A program made the translations under genes and the position numbers. Of a stretch of DNA of 64,000 nucleotides, positions 1 through 11,098 are shown one piece after another (position 1 is the stretch's first letter; every line of letters begins with the position of its first letter). The DNA is from Hofstenia miamia (lineage: Eukaryota > Xenacoelomorpha > Acoela): contig SCFE01000017.1 of NCBI GenBank assembly GCA_004352715.1, positions 2,136,154 to 2,200,153 on the forward strand. The letters are read 5' to 3'. The notes beneath the pieces are model-generated. The model saw nothing but the letters and a program-made list of their open reading frames with translations, was not told where the DNA came from and ran no database searches.

Positions 1-2058
1 TTTCAAAAATATGCTATTTGAGGAAAAGTACACCCCAGAAATCAGGTTCAGAACATCCGCATGGAATCTAGGAATATTCATGACACAGGAACAGGAATTG
101 AGGATACCAATTTCAAAAGCAGGACACCACAAGTTAGCCAAAGCAAAGTAATACAAAATAGATTTATCCCCAGTGAACATGCAAACAAAAAATTGGTTGC
201 TGAAAGGGCATGTTGAGAAGTTGACATCCCCAGACAAAATCAAGAAAAGTTCATCATTATTAACAAAAGCCCACTAGGAAGAATGTCAATGGTGGACATA
301 GCAAATAGAATGGGGATTGTGCTGGAAGAATTAACAGTATTTGATTAACCCATGCAAAAATACATGTTGGGTGCCACATTGGAAACATGACTAAGATAGG
401 TTGAAACAGAACCCTGGATAACAACAAAGAAAATTATTAAACAAAAAATCATAGACACCAAAGAAATTGTAAACATTGTGAAAAACAAAGAGATCCAATG
501 AACGTTAGAACTGGACATGAAGACATACAAGAAAGAGAGCCCTCACTGCACATTTGTGAAGATCATTAAGAGCATGGAAATGATGCAAAGGAGAGGAATA
601 ACAGAACCTGTGGAAGTCTGTGAGATGACAACAAAAACACAAAAAGAAATGCTGGAGGAGGAAGAATTGCTAATGTTGACACAAGTAATACTATCACCAA
701 AGACACAACAACAAATAGACAGGATAAATAGAAAAATGGGGAGCTGAAACACTGGAACATATGATGGAATGGATCAACATGGATGACGAGAGATTCTTAG
801 TCAAAATTAAAAATAACTAAAGAAAAAGTAGAAATTTGCTCAAGGAATTATCAGTACATGAAGGAGGAGCAAACAGTAGCATTGATGAAACTCATGTTCA
901 CAGAACAATTCACAAAAACTGAATTAGAAGAGATACTAAAACCATGCAATAAATTAGCAGTAGATGTAGAATGCATTACATCAAAATTGAAAGTGAATGA
1001 CAAGATCCAAATGAGAATGAGCAGGAGAGGCTTAATGCAAATATTCTGGGAAGCACTAAAAGAAAGTAAGATGAACTATCCAGCCATGAATGGATTGGCA
1101 ACAGCACCCACAATTTCACAAGATTATCAAGAGATAGAGCAACAAATAAGAACCAAAATCCTCATATGCACCCCACCACAAACAGTATCTATCCTGATGG
1201 TACTCCCATGATGGAGAATACTGAAGAATGTGAAGATCACCAAAACTTTCTTACACAAATACAAGACTTATGTGAATACAAAAGATGGAGCAAAAGCAAT
1301 AGTTGAAAGAGATGATTACAAAAAGATAAAGGAAATATTACTAAAAAACAATAACAAGGAAAGGGTATATGTTGAGGGTGTGATAACTCCTTATCAGCTA
1401 TATACGTAAGGAAAACCAATTCATGAACAGTTAAAAGAACTATGAGAAGAAATAGATAAACATACAACAAAGGTAATCATGCTGTTTTTGGGAGTAAACA
1501 ATGTAGTGTGGTTGGATTTATGGGATAAAGAGTACCATTTTTATGATGTCACAAAAAGAGTAGAGATAGTGACAATGATGAGATTAAGTAAGAATGATCC
1601 AATGACAATAACAGAAGAGGAAGTGAGAGACAACATAAGCTACTTTTATAAGGATGTGGCAAACACAAGGAATCTCAGGAGGGTTTTTACATTCTTTTAC
1701 CCAAATAAAATGATACGTGAAGAGATGGCTCACATGAGTAGAGCAGACATGCAGATGATGTTAATGATAGCAATAAAAGGGATCCATCTATAAAAGAAAT
1801 TCTATGAGATCTTCTAAGAGAAAATGAACAAACTCAGAGAAATCACACTGATCTCAGAGAACATTAAAGAGGCCAAATTCTTGCAATGCCACAGTACAGT
1901 AACAACAGAGAAAGATGCAGTACTAAAAATAACCAAACAACTAGAATTTGCAACAACCAGATGGAGTGATCCCCAAGCAGAAATAGTAATTAAAAAAGCA
2001 GGTGAATTAGTCCACAGAGAATGCGCAGTGCTAAAAATAATGCAAGCTGAGGAGGGCT
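1..2058 (+). pseudogene. 3' part of gypsy ORF3 (copy A), broken
   Basis: This is the C-terminal half of the uncharacterised ORF3 that lies between integrase and the 3' LTR in this retroelement group. Readable stretches are at 517-747, 858-1211, 1479-1793 and 1824-2063, separated by TGA/TAA stops and at least two frame changes. The 1479-1793 stretch holds the best conserved block (GVNNVVWLDLW, then FYKDVAN, then FFYP and MIAIKGI), which recurs in the copies near 20700, 25150, 27100 and 37600. The end abuts a purine-rich tract (gaggaggg) and the LTR, and the stop TAG lies inside the LTR. Composition is rich in Lys, Glu, Ile and Met; no membrane segment is seen. The stretch is nearly identical to 36099-38156. 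Function unknown. Confidence 0.75.
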
Positions 2059-3214
2059 TGTAGCATAATCCAAAGCATAAGCTGCTAATGAAGAAAGAAG
2101 ATCAGATGATTAGTCAAAACTAGGATTGAATTATGATTATTAACTAAAAAAAATTTAAGTTTAATTAATAGATTATCTTTGTAAATGCAACTAAGTATTA
2201 ATATAGCAAATTAGTACTTGTTGTCGAATTTGACCAAATGAAGGGGGCGAATTTGCTTCCATTCTTTTTAGCCATTTTTGGCAGATGATACAAATTTGAA
2301 TTTTGAACAACAGGTACTTTTTGAAAGTTGACTATAAATATGTGAGAGATCATTTTGGAAATTGTTGAAGTAAATTCTTTGAAAATCTTATCTTTGGATT
2401 TTATATTGGTTTGCTTATTTATACAGAATGTCAAGCTTAACACTAAATGCAGTAGTAGTGGTTTGTGCACATATTGGGAGTGACTCGAGGGTCCTTGATC
2501 CAAACCATGAACCTGCATTTATGTTAGGTGTACAAATAGGAGTTTTTTCCCCATTTAGCTGGCTACTGATTCTTTAGTTTTACATGTATCTATTAATTGA
2601 TATTGGCAAAAGGGCTGGAGAGCCTACTGTAGGTTATACATATTCTATCTTATAGACTTAGGTGACCCATAAAAGACTGCTAAATAGACCAAACATGTAT
2701 TATTGTTATTTATATGTAAGGTAGGAAGCTGCAAGTTATTATGTAACTTATTTTAATTAACTTATCTAAAGCCAATAGTTTTCAGTAATGGCTGAAGTAA
2801 TAATTATTAAGCAGCTAGTGACATTGCAAAGTTGAGAAGTGACATAGATACACATTACAAATTGAATCTAAGTCAGTTACAACTAGCATCAAGAACTACA
2901 CTGAGTTAGGATAGGGAACACATAAGATCATTGTTGAGCTGAGGCTTGGAACCATTCAATCAGCAATGGAAACACAAGTGAGCTGATTCAGAGATCTGAG
3001 TTGGCTGGAGGCCATACCCAAAGCACAGAGCAGAGCTATGATGAAGGAGTACCTAAACAGTATCCATTCAATTTAGTTAAGTGAAGATTAACCAAAACAG
3101 ATACAACATTGGAGTAAACAGTTAACATGCGTACATCCCTGCCTGCTTAGAACAAAGAATAATAATTTAAAAGAATAATTTAATCTACATTAATGCTTGG
3201 TAGTGGATGCTACA
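2059..3214 (+). mobile_element. Gypsy LTR (3' LTR of copy A)
   Basis: It begins TGTAGCATAATCC directly after a polypurine tract and ends GGATGCTACA, giving 1156 bp with TG...CA ends. A TATAAATA box sits at 2333-2340 in a block (GTACTTTTTGAAAGTTGACTATAAAT) that is kept in the other LTRs of the window, so this is the likely promoter. The equivalent LTR at 38157-39253 is 59 bp shorter because of two main deletions. Confidence 0.85.
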
Positions 3215-3767
3215 TTATGTTTGGGTAACTAGCTGTTTTTAAAATTTATTATCAGATACATGCTTGAATGCAATTGATAGTCAGCTAAATAGGTAATCAA
3301 AAACTCCTAGTTGTACACCTAACCTAAGTGCATTTCATTATCAGGGCAAAGAACATAGAATCATTCCTGGGATCCTAACCACTACTCAACATAAACCATT
3401 TAGCTTGACATTTTTAATAGGTAATCAAACCAGATAATAGAGCAAAATAAGATTTCAGACAAATATACTTCAACAATTGTTCCAATGTTTTAACCCTATT
3501 TATACTTTAAATCAAATTTGAATTTTTAATTTAACTAAACACTTTTGCCTAGTTTGCTAAAAAATAACAAGAAGTGATTTTGCCTTCAATGTTTTTTCAA
3601 ATTGTTTTATTGACAAGCACTTGCTTTAATGATTCTGTATTTAATTTACAAATCTTGGTTAGCACAATTCATCATCTAAGTTGCTTAGTTATTTTTAATC
3701 ATCTTCTTTTTTCATCTTTCTTCATTTATCTTAGTTCTCAGCAGCTTATTTGATGGATTATGCTGCA
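3215..3767 (-). mobile_element. Inverted, truncated gypsy LTR
   Basis: Read on the minus strand this starts TGCAGCATAATCC and follows the first half of the LTR (U3, region before the TATA motif and the 'ctaggtgtacaac' block), then is cut off where the plus-strand LTR ends. The same head-to-head pair of plus LTR and truncated minus LTR recurs at 38157-39805, which shows that the two loci share flanking DNA rather than being separate insertions. Confidence 0.75.
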
Positions 3768-3775
3768 ATACATCA

Positions 3776-3878
3776 GAGTAAACAGTTAACATGCATACAT
3801 CCCTACCCACTTAAAATGAAGAATAATAATTTAAAAGAATAATTTAATCTACGTTAATGCTTGGTAGTGGATGCTACA
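3776..3878 (+). mobile_element. 3' end of a gypsy 5' LTR (copy B)
   Basis: About 100 bp match the last part of the LTR at 3112-3214 with scattered substitutions and end TGGATGCTACA. It is followed at once by a primer-binding-site-like stretch and gag, so it is the remains of the 5' LTR of the body that follows; the first kilobase of the LTR has been replaced by the inverted fragment. Confidence 0.8.
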
Positions 3879-3895
3879 TTGCGACCATGACAGTT
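3879..3895 (+). other. Primer binding site (PBS), copy B
   Basis: The bases after the LTR read TTGCGACCATGACAG. The minus-strand element at 29746-29762 has TGGCGACCATGACAG at the same place and the copy at 31079 has TGGCGTCTGTGACAG, so the second base here has probably mutated from G. A TGG start is expected for pairing with a tRNA CCA end; which tRNA was not determined. Confidence 0.65.
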
Positions 3896-4111
3896 AAAGA
3901 ACAAGAAGAGAAGAAGAATCAGTCCAACATCCCAACTCAGAACTTAGAATCAACAAGTAACTAGAGCAACCAAAGTAACAGCAAACATGCAGGGAAGCAG
4001 ATACAGCAGACAGCCAGCTATGAGGCAACAACTACAACTATACCTAATATAAAGCAGGTGCATGACAAAGAGTCATACCAATCCACCAGCCACTACTATT
4101 TGTACTCAAAA

Positions 4112-5761
4112 ATGACAAATACATGAGGAAAAAAAGGTAGCACCAAGAGAGGTACAAACAAAACAACCCCCACGCCAAGGAGAGCACACTCAGAGACAGA
4201 TGTATCTGCTATAGAGCTGGAAACCCTACACATGTCCCCAGAAATGGGATCCAATGAAGCTCTAAACATCCTACAACAAACAAACAAAACAGAGACAATA
4301 TTGAGATCTGAGATACAACAATTAATGGAAAGAATGTCAACATTGGAACAAGAAAATGAGAACATCTTAAGTGAACTAAAGATTGAAATGGATAACAACT
4401 TGGATAATCAGAGCAAAAATTTCCAAAGAGACATTAAGGCGCTAACAAACCAGTTGGCACAGTCAAACAAAGACTTCCAAGAACAAAACCAGAAATGGGA
4501 GAAGATATGTCAACAATTGGAGGACGCAAATAGGCAACTAATCCTAGACAATGATATTCAAGCCCAAGAGATAGAACAATTGAAAGACAGAGATGAAGAC
4601 AATGAAAATCAGAATTGAGAAATAGAGGATCTGAGATGGAAACTAAAAAGGCTATGAGAGAATGGGGAAGGAAACCCAAAGGTAACAGCAATGCATGAAA
4701 TGATAATTAAACAGAGGGAAGAAAGGAGCTTACAAGTGTCACCCATGAACTCTAAAAAACACTTCAGAGAAATGGAGGAAGAAGAGGAAGAAGAGAAAAG
4801 AAAGATCATTCATGAGATAACAAGGGGAGTGACAAATCAACTCACAATCAGTGAACAAATAAATAGACAAAAGAAACCAGTTGATGCTGCCAGAGAATAG
4901 CCACAACAACATAATACCATGTAAGGCAACTCTGCCAAAATTTAATGGGAAGGTGGCCAACTATAACCTGACATTTCTGGAATGGCTGCAAATGTTCGAG
5001 ATTACAATGGTGGAGAGGAAAGTGTACCAAAGGGCAGCAGCCACAAGGTTCCCACTATACCTAGCAGGGGCAGCCACTCAACATTACTTGCTCCTGGATG
5101 TGGATATGAAACAAGACTATAAATTGCTAATCAGAGATTTTGTAGACTACTATGAAAATGAGAGTTTAAAAATCAATACCAAATCATATTAAATTCAACA
5201 AAGATGCGAAAGACAGATGATATCTGAAACTATATCCAACAGATAGAATGATTACTGACACTTAGCTCAAGAGGAAATATGTATTCAAAGTATGATCTTT
5301 TCTCTCACATTTGTAAGGGCATGCCAGAAAACATCCATATGCAATTTGAAATCAAATGTGATGTAGATGATAAGTTGGAGAAGATGATCAGGAAAGCAAT
5401 AGACATACAGGCAATGATAGAGAATAATGCCCACATCTATGAGAAAGCAATATGGAACAAGGAGAAACCTACAGAATGGCGAAATAACTATAAACCACAA
5501 ACAGGGAACACCAAAATGTATAAAGAAAAGAAGGTGGAGAAATTCCTCAACATACAAAATAAGAATGGGAAATTAAAGAAAGTAAGAGAAAGAGATATAA
5601 AGTGCTATGCTTGTGGACAGAAGGGGCACAGAAAGGACGAATGTAGAAAGCAAATTAACATGATTGGACAGGAAGAAGCGTATTACAATGATGAAGACAT
5701 AATCAAATTTGAATTGGAATTGGTAGAGGACCCCCAAATGGAAGAAGAATCTGAAAACTAG
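4112..5761 (+). pseudogene. Gypsy gag (copy B), broken
   Basis: Gag builds the particle that packages element RNA. The likely start is the ATG at 4112, because copy D has the same start at 31309 and reads on; here the fifth codon is TGA where D has CGA. Parts in order: a basic N-terminus (TPTPRRAHSETD), a Gln/Glu/Asn-rich coiled coil (4232-4618), a capsid-like part (from 4915, PCKATLPKFNGKV, EWLQMFEITM), and a CCHC zinc knuckle at 5603-5644 (CYACGQKGHRKDEC, C-X2-C-X4-H-X4-C), then an acidic tail. Several TGA stops and frame changes break it. The domain order and knuckle fit a Ty3/gypsy Gag. Confidence 0.85.
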
Positions 5762-5769
5762 TCAGAGCA

Positions 5770-6170
5770 CTGACTCAAAAAAACCAAGCATCTATAATGA
5801 TCATGACGAACCTGGACAACATTAACATGATAATGAAAGCAAAAATCAATACAGGAGCAGCAACATTGACAAAATTGGGATTTATATGAGAAGATTTACA
5901 ATGTTCAAGCAAAAGGTTAATTAACACATCTGAAGAGTATATAGACACAAAAGGCAAGATTGAAGCAGTACAGATTAGGATAGCAAACACAACCATAGAA
6001 CAAACACTAGTAGTAATTGATACCCATAACAACTTACTGCCTTATGAGGTGATATTAGGGGATGATTTCCTCATGCAGAATGGATGTGTAATAAATTACT
6101 CAGACAGAATGATTAAAGTATGAGAAGCAGAAATCAAGATTGAAGAGCAAGAAGGAAAACCATCAACAAT
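5770..6170 (+). pseudogene. Gypsy aspartic protease (copy B), broken
   Basis: It follows gag directly. The active-site loop expected as D-T/S-G-A reads INTGAAT here, so the catalytic Asp is replaced by Asn, and a stretch after it is missing compared with copy D. The C-terminal block LPYEVILGDDFLMQNGC (about 6040-6090) is the strongest support and matches LPYDIILGNDFL in the minus-strand copy at 16300. A TGA follows at 6121. The enzyme would have cut the Gag-Pol polyprotein; this copy is dead. Confidence 0.7.
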
Positions 6171-6539
6171 AGTCTTTGAACTGGAGGAAGACATAAAACT
6201 ACAACCATATCAATGGAGGATGCACAGAGTGAAAATAGAAGAGGTGATAATGGCAGATATAATGATTTATAGCAGCAAAGGAATCAACTTGAAAAGAGTG
6301 TTGATGCCGTCAAGCATGTGCATGATAAAGAATGGCAGAGGAAAGGTTCCAATACTAAATAGAACAAATTGGAATATCAATGTGAAGAAAACAAATGTAT
6401 GAATATTCAGACAGTACGTCAAATCTAACATCAAAGCTATTTGGAGAGCAATGTAAGATATCAATGAGCATAGTAGTTTTTATGGTCAACTTGAGGACTT
6501 ACAAACCATTGATGTAGTGAGTACTCCCCACAGCTGACT

Positions 6540-7300
6540 CAAGGGCAGAGGGATGAAAGCTGAAGAGGAAGACCAGTACAAGATACCCAAACTATTGGAA
6601 GAGGAATACTGACATTTGAGCAGAACACAATTACAACAACTTCTAGAGGTGCTAGAGAGACACAACCAGATATTCAATTATGGAGAAATAAGTGTGGGAC
6701 AAGTGATAGGTGAAACACACAGAATTATCATGACAACAAATAAGCCCATAAAGTTGCCAGCAAGGCAAGTACCAGAGCAAATGAAGGATACTCAATGAAT
6801 TAATTGACAACAAAATAATACAACCTAGCAAAAGTCCATATGCTGCACCAACAGTATTTGTGAAACAGGGAGACAAACACAGGCTATGTTTAGACTTCTG
6901 GAAGCTGAATGAAGAAACAAAGAAGTACTCATACCCACTGCCCAGGACAGAAGACATGCTATATGAGGCAAGCAAACACAAGTACTTCACGTTGATAGAT
7001 CTATGCAATGCGTATTGGCAGGTGAGAATGGAAGAGGAAGATATAGAAAAGACAGCATTCATATTCTGTATGGCCTGTACAAATGGATATGTATGGCGTT
7101 TGGCCTATGCAATGCGCCTGCAACATTCCAGAGATACATAACAAAAGTGCTGAAGAACAGGAAACACAAGATGGAGGATGGCGTAAATGCATACATCAAT
7201 GACATCATTGTGACTAGTGACATGATCAGGGAAAAACCTGCAGAAACTGGAATGAACACTATCAATCCTGCAAAAAGCTGCCCTAAGAATTAATGGAAAT
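6540..7300 (+). pseudogene. Gypsy reverse transcriptase (copy B), broken
   Basis: RT would copy element RNA into DNA. Recognisable blocks in order: the leader with FNYGEISVGQVIGE (6676), SPYAAPTVFV and KHRLCLDFWKLNEETKKYSYPLPR (6834-6950), FTLIDLCNAYWQVRMEEEDIEKTAF (6988-7060, motif A with its Asp), and after a frame change GLYKWICMAFGLCNAPATFQRYI (7060-7140). The catalytic Y-X-D-D motif reads Y-I-N-D at 7192-7203, so the first of the paired Asp is lost. The order and spacing are those of Ty3/gypsy RT. At least two frameshifts and several stops. Confidence 0.88.
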
Positions 7301-7366
7301 AAATGCAACATCTTGAAAGAGAAAATCATATTGTGTAGGTGATTAATTGAAAAAGGGCGGATATGC

Positions 7367-7888
7367 ATGAAGGACAATGCAAGAGATATGATCAGGAGAA
7401 TAGAGAAACCAAACAACAAGAAGGATATCCAAAGAATAATGGGATTCTTCAATTATTACAGCACTTTTATCCCCAACATTGTGGGGAAGACTGCCAAGAT
7501 GACGTGGCTGATGAGTAAGTCAGTACCATTTATATGGACATGGCAGGAGCAGGAGGAGCTAGATAAGATAAAAGAAGAACTAGCAAAGTTGCCATCATTG
7601 AACACTCCCAACTATAAAGAAACATTCATACTAGACTGTGATGCCAGCAAGGTAGCAATCAGAGCAACACTGCAACAACTAAAGGATGGTAGGGAGGTAC
7701 CCTTACAATTCTTTAGCCATAGTTTGAAATCAAGTGAAGAGAACTACAGATCAACAAAATTAGAGATGCTGGCACTGATCAAGAGCATCAAGAAATTTAG
7801 GCACTTCTTAATAGGCTGGCAGTTTAGGGTTCATACCAATAACAGTGGATTGGCATGGCTCAAGAAGTCTTTGGGTGACAAATTATAG
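7367..7888 (+). pseudogene. Gypsy RT connection and RNase H (copy B)
   Basis: The frame is open for 173 codons. It starts with the RT thumb/connection (FFNYYSTFIPNIVGKTAKM, then FIWTWQEQEELDKIK) and enters RNase H with FILDCDASKVAIRATLQQ (first catalytic Asp), FFSHSLKSSEENYRSTKLEML (catalytic Glu) and a HFLIGWQFRVHTNNSGLAWLKK block typical of gypsy RNase H, where the usual T-D-H is T-N-N, so the third acidic residue is lost. RNase H removes RNA from the hybrid during reverse transcription. Confidence 0.88.
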
Positions 7889-8029
7889 AAAAACAAAAAG
7901 ACAATGTAATATTAAGCAAAATCATAAAGAATTTACAGGAGCCAAGTGTAAAATTATCAAAGTTAACTGTGAGTTACTATGAGAGGTATAGATGGAAAAA
8001 GAACAGGAATGGACTCTTCTACATATAAG

Positions 8030-8924
8030 GATAAAACAATAGCATTGCAATACCAGAGTACTATAAATGTGAACTGGTAGGGAAGATTCACAAGAAGGGC
8101 CACATAGGTATCACGCAAATGGAGAGCATGTTCAATGCAAGGTTTTTTACAAAGGCAATAGGGAAAGTCTCAGAAGAAATAATCAACAAATGTATGAAAT
8201 GTCTCCTCCATAACAAACAACATTTTCCAACACAGAGAGCACTGCTAGAAAAGATCATATTGATGCAACCCAATGAGATCCTGCACATAGACTTAGAAAT
8301 GTTGTCAAAAGATGAGGAGGGATATCAGTACTTACTAGTGATGGTGGACAATTTCACAAAAATATGTGAAGTTAATCCCAATGAAGAACACAACAGCTGA
8401 AACAACCACTGATATAGTAATGAAAGAATGGATACTGAAATTCAGGCCAATGGAGACAATAATCACTGACAAGGGGCCACAATTTGAAAGCAACTTGTTC
8501 CAAGAGATGGCACACTTACTGGAAGTAATGAGTGAAAGAACAACAGCATACCATCCACAGGCAAACAGCACAGTGGAGAGACTGAATAGAACTTTGATAA
8601 AGCTAATTAGAGTCACAACTTCAAGAATAGGGTGTTGCAAATGGAGAGAAGTAATTGAAATGATTGAGTATTTTTACAATCCATCCATACATTCAACAAC
8701 TGGGATAACACCATTTAAGGCCATGTTTGGAAGAGAGGTGGTGACACCATTATCAATGCAATACTTCACCTATAGTGGAAAGATGGACAACAAATATGTG
8801 GATCAACTAAGGAATCAGATAACAGTGATACATGAGATGATGTGTCATAACATCAAAAATCAGCTGTGAGACAACAGAGAAACTACAATAAACAAATTTA
8901 TGGTCATGCACATAAAATAGGCAA
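8030..8924 (+). pseudogene. Gypsy integrase (copy B), cut by gap
   Basis: Integrase inserts the DNA copy. The N-terminal zinc finger is visible (HKKGHIGITQMESMF, then CMKCLL near 8190-8210). The catalytic core follows with HIDLEMLSKDEEGYQYLL (first Asp, 8284-8335), a frameshift, IITDKGPQFESNLF (second Asp, 8459-8500) and AYHPQANSTVERLNRTL (Glu, 8548-8600). The C-terminal part starts near 8640 and is lost in the run of N at 8925. The same protein is on the minus strand right after the gap, so the gap joins two copies in opposite orientation. Confidence 0.88.
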
Positions 8925-9924
8925 NNNNNNNNNNNNNNNNNNNNNNNNNNNNNNNNNNNNNNNNNNNNNNNNNNNNNNNNNNNNNNNNNNNNNNNNNNNN
9001 NNNNNNNNNNNNNNNNNNNNNNNNNNNNNNNNNNNNNNNNNNNNNNNNNNNNNNNNNNNNNNNNNNNNNNNNNNNNNNNNNNNNNNNNNNNNNNNNNNNN
9101 NNNNNNNNNNNNNNNNNNNNNNNNNNNNNNNNNNNNNNNNNNNNNNNNNNNNNNNNNNNNNNNNNNNNNNNNNNNNNNNNNNNNNNNNNNNNNNNNNNNN
9201 NNNNNNNNNNNNNNNNNNNNNNNNNNNNNNNNNNNNNNNNNNNNNNNNNNNNNNNNNNNNNNNNNNNNNNNNNNNNNNNNNNNNNNNNNNNNNNNNNNNN
9301 NNNNNNNNNNNNNNNNNNNNNNNNNNNNNNNNNNNNNNNNNNNNNNNNNNNNNNNNNNNNNNNNNNNNNNNNNNNNNNNNNNNNNNNNNNNNNNNNNNNN
9401 NNNNNNNNNNNNNNNNNNNNNNNNNNNNNNNNNNNNNNNNNNNNNNNNNNNNNNNNNNNNNNNNNNNNNNNNNNNNNNNNNNNNNNNNNNNNNNNNNNNN
9501 NNNNNNNNNNNNNNNNNNNNNNNNNNNNNNNNNNNNNNNNNNNNNNNNNNNNNNNNNNNNNNNNNNNNNNNNNNNNNNNNNNNNNNNNNNNNNNNNNNNN
9601 NNNNNNNNNNNNNNNNNNNNNNNNNNNNNNNNNNNNNNNNNNNNNNNNNNNNNNNNNNNNNNNNNNNNNNNNNNNNNNNNNNNNNNNNNNNNNNNNNNNN
9701 NNNNNNNNNNNNNNNNNNNNNNNNNNNNNNNNNNNNNNNNNNNNNNNNNNNNNNNNNNNNNNNNNNNNNNNNNNNNNNNNNNNNNNNNNNNNNNNNNNNN
9801 NNNNNNNNNNNNNNNNNNNNNNNNNNNNNNNNNNNNNNNNNNNNNNNNNNNNNNNNNNNNNNNNNNNNNNNNNNNNNNNNNNNNNNNNNNNNNNNNNNNN
9901 NNNNNNNNNNNNNNNNNNNNNNNN
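8925..9924. other. Assembly gap (1000 N)
   Basis: Exactly 1000 N. The integrase runs off the left side on the plus strand and an integrase reappears on the right side on the minus strand, so the true structure (inverted repeat or misjoin) is unknown. Confidence 0.98.
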
Positions 9925-10495
9925 ACCCTATTCTTGAAGTTGTGACTCTAATTAGCTTTATCAAAGTTCTGTTCAGTCTCTCCACTGCGCTGTTTGCCTG
10001 TGGATGGTACACTGTTGTTCTTTTGCTTATTACTTCCAGTAAATGTGCCATCTCTTGGAACAGGTTGCTCTCAAATTGTGGCCCCTTATCAGTGATTATC
10101 GTCTCCATTGGCCCAAGCTTCAGGATCCATTCTTTCATTACTATGTAAGCAGTTGTTTCAGCTGTTGTGTTTTCATTGGGATTAACTTTGCATATTTGGT
10201 GAAATTGTCCACCATCACTAGTAAGTACTGATATTCTTCCTCATCTTTTGACAACATTTCTAGATCTATGTGTACAATCTCATTGGGTTTCATCACTATG
10301 ATCTTTTCTAGCGGTGCTCTCTGCATTGGAAAATGTTGTTTGTTATGAAGGAGACATTTTGTACATTTATTAATTATTTCTTCTGTGACCTTCCATATTG
10401 AGGTTGGGAAGAACCTTGCATTGAATGTGCTCTCCATTTGCATGATGCCTAAGTGGTCCTTCTTGTGAATCTTCCTTACTAGTTCTCATTCATAG
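9925..10495 (-). pseudogene. Gypsy integrase fragment, minus strand
   Basis: Read on the minus strand the fragment starts just inside the LTR insertion at 10495 and gives the zinc-finger half (MQMESTFNARFF, CTKCLLHNKQHF) and the catalytic core with HIDLEMLSKDEEEYQYLL and IITDKGPQFESNLF, then YHPQANSAVERLNRTL, and runs into the gap. It is closely related to copy B. A frame change lies near 10141. The upstream part of this pol is cut off by the LTR at 10496. Confidence 0.85.
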
Positions 10496-11098
10496 TGTAG
10501 CATAATCCAAAGCATAAGCTGCTAATGAAGAAAGAAGATCAGATGATTAGTTGAAACTCAGATTGAATTATGATTATTAATTAAGAAACAATTTAAGGTT
10601 AATTATCAGATTATCTTGGTAAATGCAACTAAGTATTAAGATAGCAAGTTAGTACTTGTCATTGAAATTGACCAAATGAAGGGGGCAAATTTGCTTCCAT
10701 TATTTTTAGCCATTTTTGGCAGATGATACAAATTTGAATTTTGAATAACAGGTACTTTTTGAAAGTTGACTATAAATATGTGAGAGATCATTTTGGAAAT
10801 TGTTGAAGTAAATTCTTTGAAAATCTTATCTTTAGATTTTGTATCAGTTTGCTTATTTATACAGAATGTCAAGCTAAATGGTAAATGCAGTAGTTATGGT
10901 TTGGGCACATATCAGGATCAACTTGAGGGTCCTTGATCCAAACCATGAACCTGCATTTATGTTAGGTGTATGAATAGGAGTTTTTTCCCAATTAGCTGGC
11001 TACAGATTCTTTCATTTACATGTATCTATTAATTGATATCAGCAAAAGGGCTGGAGAGCCACCATAGGTTATACATATTTTATCTTATAGACTTAGGT
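10496..11098 (+). mobile_element. Gypsy LTR, 5' half, cut by gap
   Basis: It starts TGTAGCATAATCCAAAGC and follows the LTR at 2059 closely for about 600 bp, including the TATAAATA box, until the N run. It interrupts the minus-strand integrase, so it inserted into an older element. Confidence 0.85.

Noticed and set aside
543-760. Minus-strand frames with hydrophobic, membrane-like products (also 4096-4398, 6652-7062, 35790-36341)
   Set aside because: They are antisense shadows of Lys/Glu/Asn-rich retroelement frames, whose complement gives runs of Phe, Leu, Ile and Ser. They are not independent genes.
4112-8924. Alternative genetic code with TGA as sense codon
   Set aside because: UAP56, RPL34, the LINE RT and the SGNH frame need no TGA reading, the gypsy copies also carry TAA, TAG and frameshifts, and several TGA sites are CGA in another copy.
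8807-10138. 443-residue minus-strand frame across the N run
   Set aside because: Most of it is N. Only its right end is real (minus-strand integrase); the left end is antisense to the plus-strand integrase.
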